This document shows positions 11,303 through 19,705 of a stretch of 22,500 bases of DNA, one piece after another. The position numbers and the translations under genes were made by a program. Numbering within the stretch: the stretch's first letter is position 1; each line of letters begins with the position of its first letter. Below the pieces are notes generated by a model. The model ran no database searches, was not told the origin of the DNA, and saw nothing but the letters and a program-made list of their open reading frames with translations. Source of the DNA: Glandiceps talaboti (taxonomy: Eukaryota; Hemichordata; Enteropneusta; Spengelidae). Where the stretch lies: assembly GCF_964340395.1 (NCBI RefSeq), contig NC_135555.1, forward strand, positions 17,808,346-17,830,845, given 5' to 3'.

Positions 11303-11663
11303 CTGAATTCCAAGCTTATCGTATGGCTTTCTCCATGATAATTCTTAAATAAAACTTTAAATTCGTTAAATCTTATTCATCGTTCACATATTGTTGTACT
11401 CCCTGCAATATCCTATGCACATGTGAACAAGTGCAACCATCATTTATTACACATGTAAACGTATTTATTAACTTCTCGCTCTCTCTTTAACAGAGGATCC
11501 ACTTGAAAAAGACAATGTTGCTGAGCAATTCCCCGACAAAGTTGCCGAACTAATGGCTCTCATCAAACCATATGAAGATACCGCCTGGAATTTCTGGCCA
11601 GAGGAAGACCCTGCCTGTGATCCAGCACTTCATGGCGATTTCTGGTCCACTGGGTGGTGTTAA
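4735..11663 (+). CDS. Arylsulfatase, ARSB/ARSI/ARSJ type (16 coding exons)
   Basis: Predicted sulfatase that hydrolyses sulfate esters, in this family typically from sulfated sugars such as GalNAc-4-sulfate of glycosaminoglycans; secreted or lysosomal. Model: 4735-4765, 5181-5231, 5463-5574, 6075-6126, 6437-6540, 6799-6920, 7322-7410, 7784-7885, 8360-8423, 8662-8759, 9048-9184, 9406-9470, 10042-10183, 10568-10626, 11074-11166, 11494-11663. All introns are GT-AG and phases agree, giving 1491 nt and 496 residues (human ARSB is about 530). Seen, in this numbering: DD at 25-26, CSPSR at 63-67 (Cys63 becomes formylglycine), KWH at 117-119, PHSP at 216-219 (His217), DN at 275-276, Lys293; together a complete active site. 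ARSB-like C-terminal signatures are HISD, LDGIDQW, QGDWKLL and DWYPP. Sequons lie at Asn124 and Asn385. The start ATG has an in-frame TAA 9 nt upstream. Only the first junction is uncertain. ARSB, ARSI or ARSJ orthology cannot be settled, so no symbol is given. Confidence 0.93.
4766..5180 (+). other. Sulfatase intron 1 with (AC)n
   Basis: Apart from possible exon 1b, the intron holds an uninterrupted (AC)n of 71 nt at 5033-5103, and a 7-bp inverted repeat ACCACCT/AGGTGGT at 4831-4854. Confidence 0.6.
4841..4910 (+). CDS. Possible alternative exon 1b of the arylsulfatase
   Basis: If exon 1 uses the strong donor and ends at 4781, a 70-nt exon from the CAG acceptor at 4838-4840 to the AAG/GTATTA donor at 4910/4911 stays open. 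It returns to phase 0, which suits the second acceptor at 5189-5191 directly before the KKPHII codons. This gives a 521-residue protein with about 25 more N-terminal residues. Against it: the first intron would be only 59 nt, far shorter than the others, and the encoded stretch ([12 protein letters not shown]...) has no family match that I recognise. Confidence 0.3.
5181..5231 (+). CDS. Arylsulfatase exon 2: first calcium-binding Asp pair
   Basis: Acceptor TTTTCAG at 5174-5180. Encodes [17 protein letters not shown], the N-terminal beta strand of alkaline-phosphatase-fold sulfatases ending in the metal-binding DD pair (residues 25-26). The donor is GTAAGT. A second AG acceptor 11 nt downstream (exon from 5192) would give KKPHII in phase 0. 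Confidence 0.9.
5463..5574 (+). CDS. Arylsulfatase exon 3: contains the formylglycine cysteine
   Basis: Encodes [20 protein letters not shown] and continues to FYTMAACSP. This is the standard sulfatase lead-in to the CxPSR signature. Cys63 is the residue converted to formylglycine. The exon ends after two bases (CC) of the motif proline codon, with donor GTAAGT. Confidence 0.95.
5575..6074 (+). other. Sulfatase intron 3
   Basis: Splits the catalytic CSPSR motif. Contains a degenerate hexamer repeat (AAGAAT and ATGAAT variants) at 5594-5639. An 88-codon minus-strand frame (5847-6113) crosses exon 4 and is a shadow. Confidence 0.85.
6075..6126 (+). CDS. Arylsulfatase exon 4: completes the CSPSR motif
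   Basis: Completes the proline codon and encodes [17 protein letters not shown]. This gives C-S-P-S-R followed by T-G, the sulfatase signature recognised by the formylglycine-generating enzyme. The usual Leu before TG is Met here. Acceptor CAAG, donor GTATGT, phase 0 at the end. Confidence 0.95.
6127..6436 (+). other. Sulfatase intron 4
   Basis: GTATGT to GTATAG; AT-rich with no further structure noticed. Confidence 0.85.
6437..6540 (+). CDS. Arylsulfatase exon 5
   Basis: Encodes [20 protein letters not shown] and continues to [10 protein letters not shown]. In this family the L-P-x-x-L-K-x-x-G-Y region leads into the GKWHLG motif, whose Lys codon is split by the next intron (AA then G). 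Confidence 0.93.
6799..6920 (+). CDS. Arylsulfatase exon 6: KWHLG active-site motif
   Basis: Encodes [20 protein letters not shown] followed by [15 protein letters not shown]. Lys117 and His119 match the sulfate-binding pair of the GKWHLG motif, and RGFD plus the Gly-rich YGF segment are family hallmarks. NES at 124-126 is a glycosylation sequon. Donor GTCAGT. Confidence 0.95.
6921..7321 (+). other. Sulfatase intron 6 with (CAA)n
   Basis: Contains a pure (CAA)n trinucleotide run at 7177-7229 (about 17 units) on the transcribed strand. Otherwise plain AT-rich sequence. Confidence 0.85.
7322..7410 (+). CDS. Arylsulfatase exon 7: variable mid-domain segment
   Basis: Starts after TTTCAACAG and encodes [20 protein letters not shown] then [10 protein letters not shown]. 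It lies where ARSB-type enzymes have the substrate-facing D-L-x-x-x-G region. It joins both neighbours in frame; donor GTAAGT. Confidence 0.9.
7411..7783 (+). other. Sulfatase intron 7
   Basis: About 370 nt, locally more GC-rich than neighbouring introns around 7490-7730. This may reflect an old insertion, but no terminal repeats or coding frame were seen. Confidence 0.8.
7784..7885 (+). CDS. Arylsulfatase exon 8: catalytic His of PHSP
   Basis: Encodes [15 protein letters not shown] and then [14 protein letters not shown]. The strand-plus-PHSP block is the sulfatase motif whose His (217 here) contacts the sulfate. Exact codon multiple (34 codons), flanked by GACAG and GTAAGT. Confidence 0.94.
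7886..8359 (+). other. Sulfatase intron 8
   Basis: GTAAGT to CTAG. Contains poly-A interruptions (8083-8090, 8201-8210) and unique-looking sequence; no coding frame. Confidence 0.8.
8360..8423 (+). CDS. Arylsulfatase exon 9
   Basis: Encodes [20 protein letters not shown] and the following Cys codon. It continues the ARSB-type 'H-S-P-x-x-V-P-E' stretch after the catalytic His. Acceptor CTAG, donor GTAAGT, one base carried over. Confidence 0.92.
8443..8456. repeat. Homopolymer C tract in intron 9
   Basis: A run of about 14 C near the start of intron 9, followed by TCCCG and T runs. Length in the source may be unstable. Confidence 0.8.
8662..8759 (+). CDS. Arylsulfatase exon 10: leads into the DN metal pair
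   Basis: Encodes [20 protein letters not shown] and then TLFVFHAD. The Y-x-D-x-x-V-G-x-I helix and the F-x-x-D strand end are typical. Asp275 is the first residue of the second calcium-binding pair; the Asn is the first codon of exon 11. Confidence 0.95.
9048..9184 (+). CDS. Arylsulfatase exon 11: NGG and the late active-site Lys
   Basis: Encodes [20 protein letters not shown] followed by [14 protein letters not shown]. This matches the ARSB-like D-N-G-G ... N-W-P-x-R-G-x-K ... E-G-G-x-R-G-V-G-F block almost residue for residue. Lys293 is the conserved active-site lysine. Donor GTAGGT. Confidence 0.96.
9406..9470 (+). CDS. Arylsulfatase exon 12: HISD segment
   Basis: Encodes [20 protein letters not shown]. 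The H-I-S-D-x-x-P-T helix follows the core domain in ARSB-type sulfatases. Acceptor CTACAG, donor GTAAGC, one base carried over. Confidence 0.95.
9471..10041 (+). other. Sulfatase intron 12
   Basis: Longest intron of the gene (571 nt). It contains a 79-codon open frame (9588-9827) with no recognisable family and no splice support, taken as chance. Confidence 0.85.
10042..10183 (+). CDS. Arylsulfatase exon 13: LDGIDQW segment
   Basis: Encodes [20 protein letters not shown], then a strand with DYDMANLP and a sequon (NVT, Asn385). L-D-G-x-D-x-W is conserved in the ARSB group. Ends in a split Arg codon, donor GTATGT. Confidence 0.94.
10184..10567 (+). repeat. Sulfatase intron 13 with (CATA)n
   Basis: A pure tetranucleotide run of about 66 nt (CATA units) at 10292-10358. 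The same unit dominates the array at 19274-19670, and its complement TATG occurs in intron 15. Confidence 0.85.
10568..10626 (+). CDS. Arylsulfatase exon 14: QGDWKLL segment
   Basis: Encodes [20 protein letters not shown]-x-G-x-W-K-L-L is the C-terminal subdomain strand shared by arylsulfatases. Acceptor TTCTAG, donor GTAAGT. Confidence 0.94.
10627..11073 (+). other. Sulfatase intron 14
   Basis: GTAAGT to CAACAG, 447 nt; no repeat or coding signal noticed apart from short AT-rich tracts. Confidence 0.85.
11074..11166 (+). CDS. Arylsulfatase exon 15: DWYPP and LYNI segment
   Basis: Encodes [20 protein letters not shown] and then IFLYNIA. D-W-Y/F-P-P and the L-Y/F-N-I-x-x-D-P strand (its DP is in exon 16) are typical of the ARSB group. 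Acceptor TCAACAG, donor GTAAGT. Confidence 0.93.
11167..11493 (+). repeat. Sulfatase intron 15 with (TATG)n
   Basis: Contains a TATG run with one TATA interruption at 11257-11302. Confidence 0.85.
11494..11663 (+). CDS. Arylsulfatase exon 16: C-terminus and stop
   Basis: Encodes [20 protein letters not shown] and ends ...DFWSTGWC then TAA (11661-11663). The D-P-x-E-x-x-N-V-A-x-x-F-P-D-x-V helix is the standard sulfatase C-terminal motif. The final Cys (and the Cys in PACDP) could form a disulfide in the secretory pathway (inference). Confidence 0.95.
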
Positions 11664-11905
11664 GTCCTCATATGATGTTCACTTAAAGGTGTAACAAATA
11701 TGAAATAGTTCTGGAGGGGTTTTCTTTTTTTAATTCTAGATAGCACACGCCAGCTAATGTGTGCATAACGTTTATTTCCGTGTATGTCTTTTCTACATCC
11801 TATCAAATATATATAAGTTTATGTATAATTTATGAGATTTATCAAATCAATGTAATCGAAATTTCCTTCTTATTCTTCAATAAAAGTCTATCATAGAATA
11901 GTACT
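11664..11905 (+). promoter_or_regulatory. Arylsulfatase 3'UTR with AATAAA polyadenylation signal
   Basis: AATAAA at 11879-11884, about 215 nt after the stop codon, in AT-rich DNA. Cleavage is expected 10-30 nt further on. No other AATAAA was seen between the stop codon and here. Confidence 0.75.
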
Positions 11906-11969
11906 TTGTCTATGACGCCTCCTGATGTGATGCAAGACACAGATGTTAAAGTGTGTAATCAACGTTAAC

Positions 11970-13430
<1,461 letters not shown>

Positions 13431-13688
13431 TTTGGTTCCGGTTACCCGACCCCCACCTGGCTTTTCACTGCCTACCCTAAACTTTGTTTGCCTGTCCAAG
13501 AAAACAAAAAAATGTGAAGTCTCGCGAGAAACAGTGGATGCGGAAACAAACGTAAACTTAAATATAAAACTGTTCTTCCAATCTGTAACGTATGATATCT
13601 GATGGGAAGAAAACATTAACACAGAGACCATATGGAAAAACAACGGAAAACATAACTACCTGAACTAGAGTCACACATGAAAAAAATA
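13431..13688 (-). repeat. Dispersed repeat A, copy 2 (inverted)
   Basis: Reverse complement of the 1523-1804 copy, with scattered substitutions and small indels. The 87-codon minus-strand frame inside it is broken at different places in the other copy, which argues against a conserved protein. Confidence 0.85.
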
Positions 13689-13806
13689 TCAAAAAATCGA
13701 TAACAACAAAATTCCACCCCCTCCTCCCGCCCCATTCTAAAATTGAGTGTAACCACATATTTTTTACATATGCAAGTAGTGGGTCACAGAATGACAGATA
13801 TATATA

Positions 13807-13856
13807 CCCCCCCCCCACACACACACATATATATATATATATACATGTATATATAT

Positions 13857-13909
<53 letters not shown>

Positions 13910-13911
13910 TA
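13807..13911. repeat. Compound C-run, (AC)n, (AT)n, (GT)n microsatellite
   Basis: A C run leads into AC, then AT with a central ACATGTAT, then GT to about 13911. It lies on the same side of repeat A as the compound microsatellite of copy 1, but about 115 nt away rather than adjacent. Confidence 0.95.
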
Positions 13912-13914
13912 CAA

Positions 13915-14645
13915 TTTTTGATAACATGAATATCGGTATTGATAATCCGTCGTACATCGACACAGTCGCTGTCAATAGCTGTTATCTACCGTTGAAGTAG
14001 AATGGTAAGAAAATGTCAGACAAAACCTAAATTGCGCACTTATGTTCTTTTCAAAGAAGAGTATACAACTGAAAAATATGTACTATTGGACCTGACTCGT
14101 GGTCAACGTTCTTTGCTTGCACAGTTTCGTGCAGGAGTTTTGCCAATTAGGATTGAAACAGGTAGTTATCGGCATGAGGCCATTGAACAGAGAGTATAAG
14201 TTCTGTCAAAGTGGGCCTGTAGAAAACGAAGCTCATTTCCTACTTCATTGTGATTTCTATGACGACCTTAGAATTCTGTATTTGTCACCGTTTTCAGAAC
14301 CTGAATTTAGTGCTCTGTCGGACAAAGACAAGTTGAATTTATTATTTAAGGACAATATTGTGAAAAACACTGCAGTTTTTTATAGAAAAGGCCTTCCTTA
14401 GGAGGAAAGACAGTCTCTACAGGCCAAGCTAGTTATGTATGATCCATTTATTTAATCTTCGACTTCTTTATTGTATTTATTTATTTTGCACTCTGTAATT
14501 TTCATTAAGTTCTTGTTTAAAGTGACATATAAGTCCATTGAACTCTGGGAGGTTTAATTTTCACATTCTTGACAGATTGTTTAGAAATATCACTTTACAT
14601 TATGCAAGACCTCGTGTCACTATAATAAACTAATTTACTTACTAA
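13915..14645 (+). mobile_element. 5'-truncated LINE (3' end with UTR)
   Basis: Includes the ORF2 fragment plus about 240 nt of AT-rich 3'UTR ending near AATAAACTAATTTACTTAC (14623-14641), a tail with short repeated units as in some LINEs. The left boundary is uncertain; it probably starts close to the GT microsatellite at 13911. Confidence 0.65.
14002..14401 (+). pseudogene. Non-LTR retrotransposon ORF2, C-terminal fragment, frameshifted
   Basis: The first frame (14002-14199) encodes KPKLRTYVLFKEEY..., QRSLLAQFRAGVLPIRIETG and ...EAIEQRV. The second (about 14195-14401) continues KFCQSGPVENEAHFLLHCDF and ends RKGLP. I recognise this as the tail of invertebrate LINE ORF2 proteins, which carries a C-x2-C ... 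H-x4-C zinc-knuckle-like motif after the reverse transcriptase. The frames are offset by an apparent 2-nt loss near 14196. It falls at the codon where the motif's first Cys is expected, and TAA results. No reverse-transcriptase domain lies upstream, so this is a 5'-truncated, dead copy, as is usual for LINE insertions. Confidence 0.85.
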
Positions 14646-14654
14646 TTTAAGAGT

Positions 14655-15400
14655 GCATGATACTGCTTAATTACTGAATATCATTCACTATTCAAAATAC
14701 TCATTAAAGGTAAAAGTTGTAGCAAAAAATTCCATAGGACAGGTGCGTATTATTAGGGTTGATATATGTGCCATATTATACGAAATTTGAAGCTTGCATT
14801 TTTAAGATACAGCCTAGTTACCTAAAAGTATTAATTATGCAAATTTTTCATTAAAACTGTAAGCTATACCAACAAATTTAATAGGACATATCCGCTTTGT
14901 TATGGTTAACGTATGTACTAAATTATATTAAAATTCAAGTTTGCATTCTTATGATATATCCTAATTACCGAATATCATTAATCATGCAAATTCGTTATTA
15001 ACATTGTCATTGTAATGGTACATCAACAAACTTCATAGGGCATATAAATTTTGTTATGTTTAATGTATGAAGTACATTATATTGCAATTGAAGTATGCAG
15101 TCTTAAGATATAGCCTAATTACCGAAAATAATTAATTATGCAAATTATTCATTAACGCTGTAAGGTACATCAACAAATTTTACAAATGTATGTTGTTATG
15201 TTAAACGAATATACTAAATTATATTGAAGTTGAAGTATGCAGTCTTAAGATATTGCTTAATTAGTTGATTTCATTGATATGCAAATTTCCCTAATTAACA
15301 TGAACAGATCTCGCTCCAAAGTAAGCAGGTCTAGCCATTACCCCAAAACATTATAGGTACTAAATTTCATTATAATTGAGCTGGTCATTTTTAAGAAAAT
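14655..15400. repeat. Tandem array of ~150-bp units (about five copies)
   Basis: Recurring order in each unit: CTTAATTAC-GAATATCATT, ATGCAAATT, CATTAA, ACATCAACAAATTT-ATAGG, TGTTATG, GTA-ACTAAATTATATT-AAGTTGAAG, TGCA-TCTTAAGATAT. The ATGCAAAT copies start at 14837, 14994, 15138 and 15279, so the period is 141-157 nt. The first unit has a decayed copy near 14688. The last unit diverges after 15300 but keeps the ACTAAATTTCATTATAATTGAG and TTTTTAAGA landmarks. Confidence 0.85.
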
Positions 15401-15510
15401 GGTGACACAGACAGACAGACACACACACACACACACACTGAGACGGACGCCTGACAGACACACAGACATACATCCCCTTTTAATACCTCCCGTACCCTTA
15501 AGGTAAAAAT
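15401..15510. mobile_element. Microsatellite and terminal near-palindrome of a pearl/Helentron-like element
   Basis: After the array come CAGA/CA repeats (15405-15440), a degenerate GACGGACGCCTGACAGACA stretch, and then CCTTTTAATACCTCCC and the near-palindrome TACCCTTAAGGTA (15493-15505). Tandem core units followed by a microsatellite and a short 3' hairpin is the known layout of bivalve pearl/CvE elements, which are non-autonomous Helentrons. Assignment is by architecture only. Confidence 0.45.
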
Positions 15511-15834
15511 GAAAGAAGATGAGTCTGTTATTTCATTGTAGGTTTACACTGCGGTCTTTTTTCACCAGAAGGATCTTCAGGTGTATGGGTTGGCGGGTGG
15601 GCTCGCTGACTGTGTGTATAGCGCGAGGGTATGTGTACAGACAGATGGGTCGTTAAAGGCTTGGTGGACATATGGAAATTAGTGGAATTAAAAGTCATAC
15701 ATTTTGAAGTGAGAATTTATCGGCATGCCAGCACTTGCTAATGAGTTCAGTTCTACTGTTCAAGTTGATCGGCAGTAATAATAAAATATTTTTACCAGAA
15801 TCATGATTGGCATATTGGAGTATGAGTTAGTTTA
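15511..15834. other. Short gene-free stretch
   Basis: No exon or repeat recognised. A G/T-rich patch with GTGTGT and GGGTGGG motifs lies at 15575-15650. Confidence 0.5.
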
Positions 15835-15840
15835 TTTGAG

Positions 15841-15923
<83 letters not shown>

Positions 15924-16060
15924 TGGGATTGTCAATATATATATAATTAGAGCGTGCTACAGTCTGAACAAAAAATCTTAATTAGTCTCGAAACGTTGCC
16001 ATTAAAGAAGTAAATATTCCCTATACAAGTAAATCTCCATAAGGGACCTTGACAATCCCA

Positions 16061-16120
<60 letters not shown>

Positions 16121-16125
16121 CTCGA
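15835..16125. mobile_element. Foldback element with (TA)n arms
   Basis: (TA)n of about 80 nt, then AATTGGGATTGTCAA (15921-15935). After about 113 nt comes the exact complement TTGACAATCCCAATT (16049-16063) and another (TA)n of about 56 nt. The outer edges GAGTATATA and TATAACTC also nearly pair. The inner segment carries AGTCTCGAAACGTTGCC (15984-16000). MITE-like, or a hairpin formed by inverted duplication. Confidence 0.7.
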
Positions 16126-16176
16126 TGTGTATCAATATGCTAAGACAGTGCTCCATACCGCAGTGGCAGAGCGCAA

Positions 16177-16180
<4 letters not shown>

Positions 16181-16260
<80 letters not shown>
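16181..16260. repeat. (AT)n microsatellite
   Basis: Eighty nt of uninterrupted AT, the third long AT tract within 430 nt. Confidence 0.98.
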
Positions 16261-16265
<5 letters not shown>

Positions 16266-17868
16266 ATGTGTATTAAAATACAGCTAGTTTGTATTCCTAT
16301 TCCTCACCCATAGGAGAAATTTTTGACAAATTACAGGTATAAAGGAGTCATTTCATAGCATCACTGTGACTAATACATTGATCTCATTTTTTTCTGAACA
16401 GACCCCCAACCCACTGCCCTCCAAGTGATGATTTTAAAACACCTCCACCTCCCCTACGCCCACATACGTCACATAGCTGTTTTTCCAAAAATGACCAGCA
16501 CTCAACAAAAACACGTCAACCGACAGTTTAAAATGACGGGCCGCTAAATTTAAAATCGATTTTCTCTCACAACTCATGAAATGTAGAATGAGGAGACTGC
16601 ATTCAAGTGTATACTCCTATATTATCAGGAGAACGCTTTTTTTAAGACAGACACATTGGTTTCTGACAATCAGTTGATCTTCATGGTCGCTTACGTAGTT
16701 GAAACCATATAGCAGCAGACACTTGTGGGGGGGGGGGTAAGAGTGACTAATGCCTTTCGGAAATGCGCAGAGGCGGTGATACCACAGGACAAGTCTACAC
16801 GAATGCAAAATCTTACGCTTATATCACTGTGTATTTCATGAAGGCCATGTATAAAATTCCACATTTGCTCAGGAACAGAAAGACATGGACACGAAATTCA
16901 AGTGTCTATGAATCTTGTATCACCAGATATTACATTCTGTTAGTATCTGCTATTTAACCTTGACCAGACTTCATGGTCAAACTTTCTAAGAGAATCTATG
17001 TCTTCTGTACAGTAAGACATTATATGCATTAACTATGTAATTGCAATTTTTCTTCTACGAAGACTTGCTTGTTAAATGACATACAGATGTGCCGGGGATA
17101 TCCATGAAGAACATAATTGTACCCGTGCTCAATATCTACGCACCACTCCCCAAAGCCAAAAAAAGAACTGTTTCTGGTCAGCGTGCGCATCACTTAAATA
17201 CCCAAACGCCATTTTTTCGTGTTGTCCACCCCTTGCAGTCTGCAGATCGGGGAAGATAAACATAACCCTCCATACATGTAGTGAAGACAACTGCAGAGCC
17301 AATCATGAACAAGCAAATGACATCTGCATCACATACACACTTGCTCTAAAGTACTTAATAAACAAGAATAGTAACTGCCATAAATAGTAGATTGAGTGAG
17401 GTTTTTTTTTGATAATAGAAAAAAAACATTCCCGGCGTCGCACTACTTCAGACAAAATGTCCTAACCTGGCTGACCAGGAATGGTTTTTTTCCTAATAAT
17501 GGTTTCATTCAAAATATGTACATAATCGGCATTTAAAAATCGACTCTATCATTTTATTGATCTCGTGTATAATTTGAATAAATAGTTTTTATCCGTTAGA
17601 AATGTAGTGTCAATTTCGCATATTATAACCTATGAGGAATGCGGATAGCGCATTATCTATAACACAGTTTTACAAAAATGTAAATTACAATTATACGAAT
17701 ACACACGATATGCAGATTTGCAGGTTGGACACTCGGTGTCAAACTAAATGTACGTTTACAAAAAAAGACATATGGTAGGTCCTAAATTGAAAGTAATGAC
17801 ATGCAGTGTATGGATGGAGAATAGCAGAATGTGAAATTTACCTGGTAGAACATTATTACCAAATGAAG
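16261..17868. other. Gene-free stretch
   Basis: No recognised gene. Contains a G10 run (about 16727-16736), a C-rich patch (16402-16462) and one Cys-rich open frame (17076-17387, see findings). Confidence 0.5.
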
Positions 17869-17932
17869 TATGAATGAATGAATGAATGAATGAATGAATG
17901 AATGAATGAATGAATGAATGAATGAATGAATG
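17869..17932. repeat. (ATGA)n microsatellite
   Basis: About 16 perfect tetranucleotide units. The minus-strand frame reading FIHS repeats is an artefact of it. Confidence 0.97.
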
Positions 17933-19273
17933 CAATTGTCTAACATGAGGTGGTTGGTATCCTGTATTAGTTCCTCAACGTAATAACATGGCTGCAAATA
18001 ACAAAGAGAAAGCATTGGTGGAAAAGAGATACAGATTCTTAAAACATCGTGACAGCCTAAAAATGGGAACAAGTTCAACCACGATGATATAATAGTCAAT
18101 ACCTGATGTTTGGTTTTCTAGAAGGGGCGGAATTACATAGGGGAAAAGTCATTAAGAAATAAGATTAAAATAATGTCAGAGAGGAAATTGAAAAGTCATT
18201 CCCTCATCTACATCTTTATTTACTGTAAGATACACATAATTATGAGTTAAAATATGCAAATATGAACCATCTGCGTGGAAGTTCCTTTCATATTGATTGC
18301 TATAGTGGAAAGAGGCTCAAACAATTGTATTAATTCTTACAACGTTACATATTGCCAATTACATCAATGTGTGTTTCGATCATATTTATGGCCATAGAAG
18401 TACATTATTACCAAATCTATTTGTATCCACATATAATAAATTGTATTATGTTTTGCATGTCGTAACTATTTATTAAAAATAATAATTCTCAATCTATCAT
18501 TTTATTCTTTACAAATTATTATATATAGTAAACTCTAACTATTTTAAACCTTTAGCAATTGTAATTTATTTTATTTTATTTTATTGTTTTTTTTTCTTCT
18601 ATTTTAAACAATGTTTGCGAAATGTGGTATGGCCATGTACTGAAGTACACATTGTACATATTTCAACATCCCTACATACCATTAACATAACTATAATTAT
18701 ACACGTCGTGCACTTTTGCACCGGTCTATCTTTTTAAAACAAAGACGCGTACGTATCATTTACAAACGTTTCCCATATTGCATCAGACGACATTTTCATT
18801 TGATGGTACCTGTCAATTTAAGGTGACTGACAATTTGAATATTGAACAATCTTTTACACAGTATGCCAGCAACATTTACCCGGTTTTACTATATTTACTG
18901 TATCCATCGTAATTTCCAGAGACGGGTTAGTTGGAGACTTTATTTATTCATTTACTCAACCTACCTCTATACATGAATTATGATCAACGCAGTATTATAC
19001 AAAGATAGACTGAGTTGTCTAAATGTGACACACAGACACACATATACTTTACTAACCCTTTTAGCATGTATAGGTAAAAATAAATTCACACAAGCATAGC
19101 TTAAGTCAACAAACTCATAATTTGGGGGATTCCTATCAGGGATAACTATACAGATATGACTAACTTCATGTGTAAAACTATACATTTCACAAATTTATGG
19201 CATACTTTATTTCTCAGGTACCTGCATTATTGAGACTGTGCATGCGGTCATACATTGGCCGAAGGCAGCCAGG
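17933..19273. other. Gene-free AT-rich stretch
   Basis: Only a short TTTTA pentamer run (about 18567-18588) and one ATGCAAAT (18254-18261) stand out. Confidence 0.55.
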
Positions 19274-19281
19274 TTACATGC

Positions 19282-19312
<31 letters not shown>

Positions 19313-19705
19313 CATACATACATACATACATACATACATACATACATGCACACACACACACATACATGTACACATACAATACATACATACATACATACAT
19401 ACATACATACATACATACATACATACATACATACATACATACATACATACATACACACACATACATACACACATACATACATACATACATACATACATAC
19501 ATACATACATACATACATACATACATACATACATGCACACACACATACATGTACACATACAATACATACATACATACATACATACATACATACATACATA
19601 CATACATACATACATACACACATACAAACACACATACATACATACATACATACATTCATACATACATACAGACAGACAGACAGACAGACAGATAGACAGA
19701 CAGAC
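19274..19705. repeat. (CATA)n array with a higher-order unit, ending in (CAGA)n
   Basis: About 400 nt of CATA units interrupted by two near-identical inserts (TGCACACACAC...ACATGTACACATACAA) starting at 19347 and 19534, i.e. 187 nt apart. It is followed by GACA/CAGA units at 19669-19705. All long frames on both strands here (YIHT or MYVC repeats) are artefacts. Confidence 0.97.

Noticed and set aside
17876-17932. Possible CRISPR-like or minisatellite regular array
   Set aside because: A simple (ATGA)n microsatellite with no spacers; the window is animal DNA.
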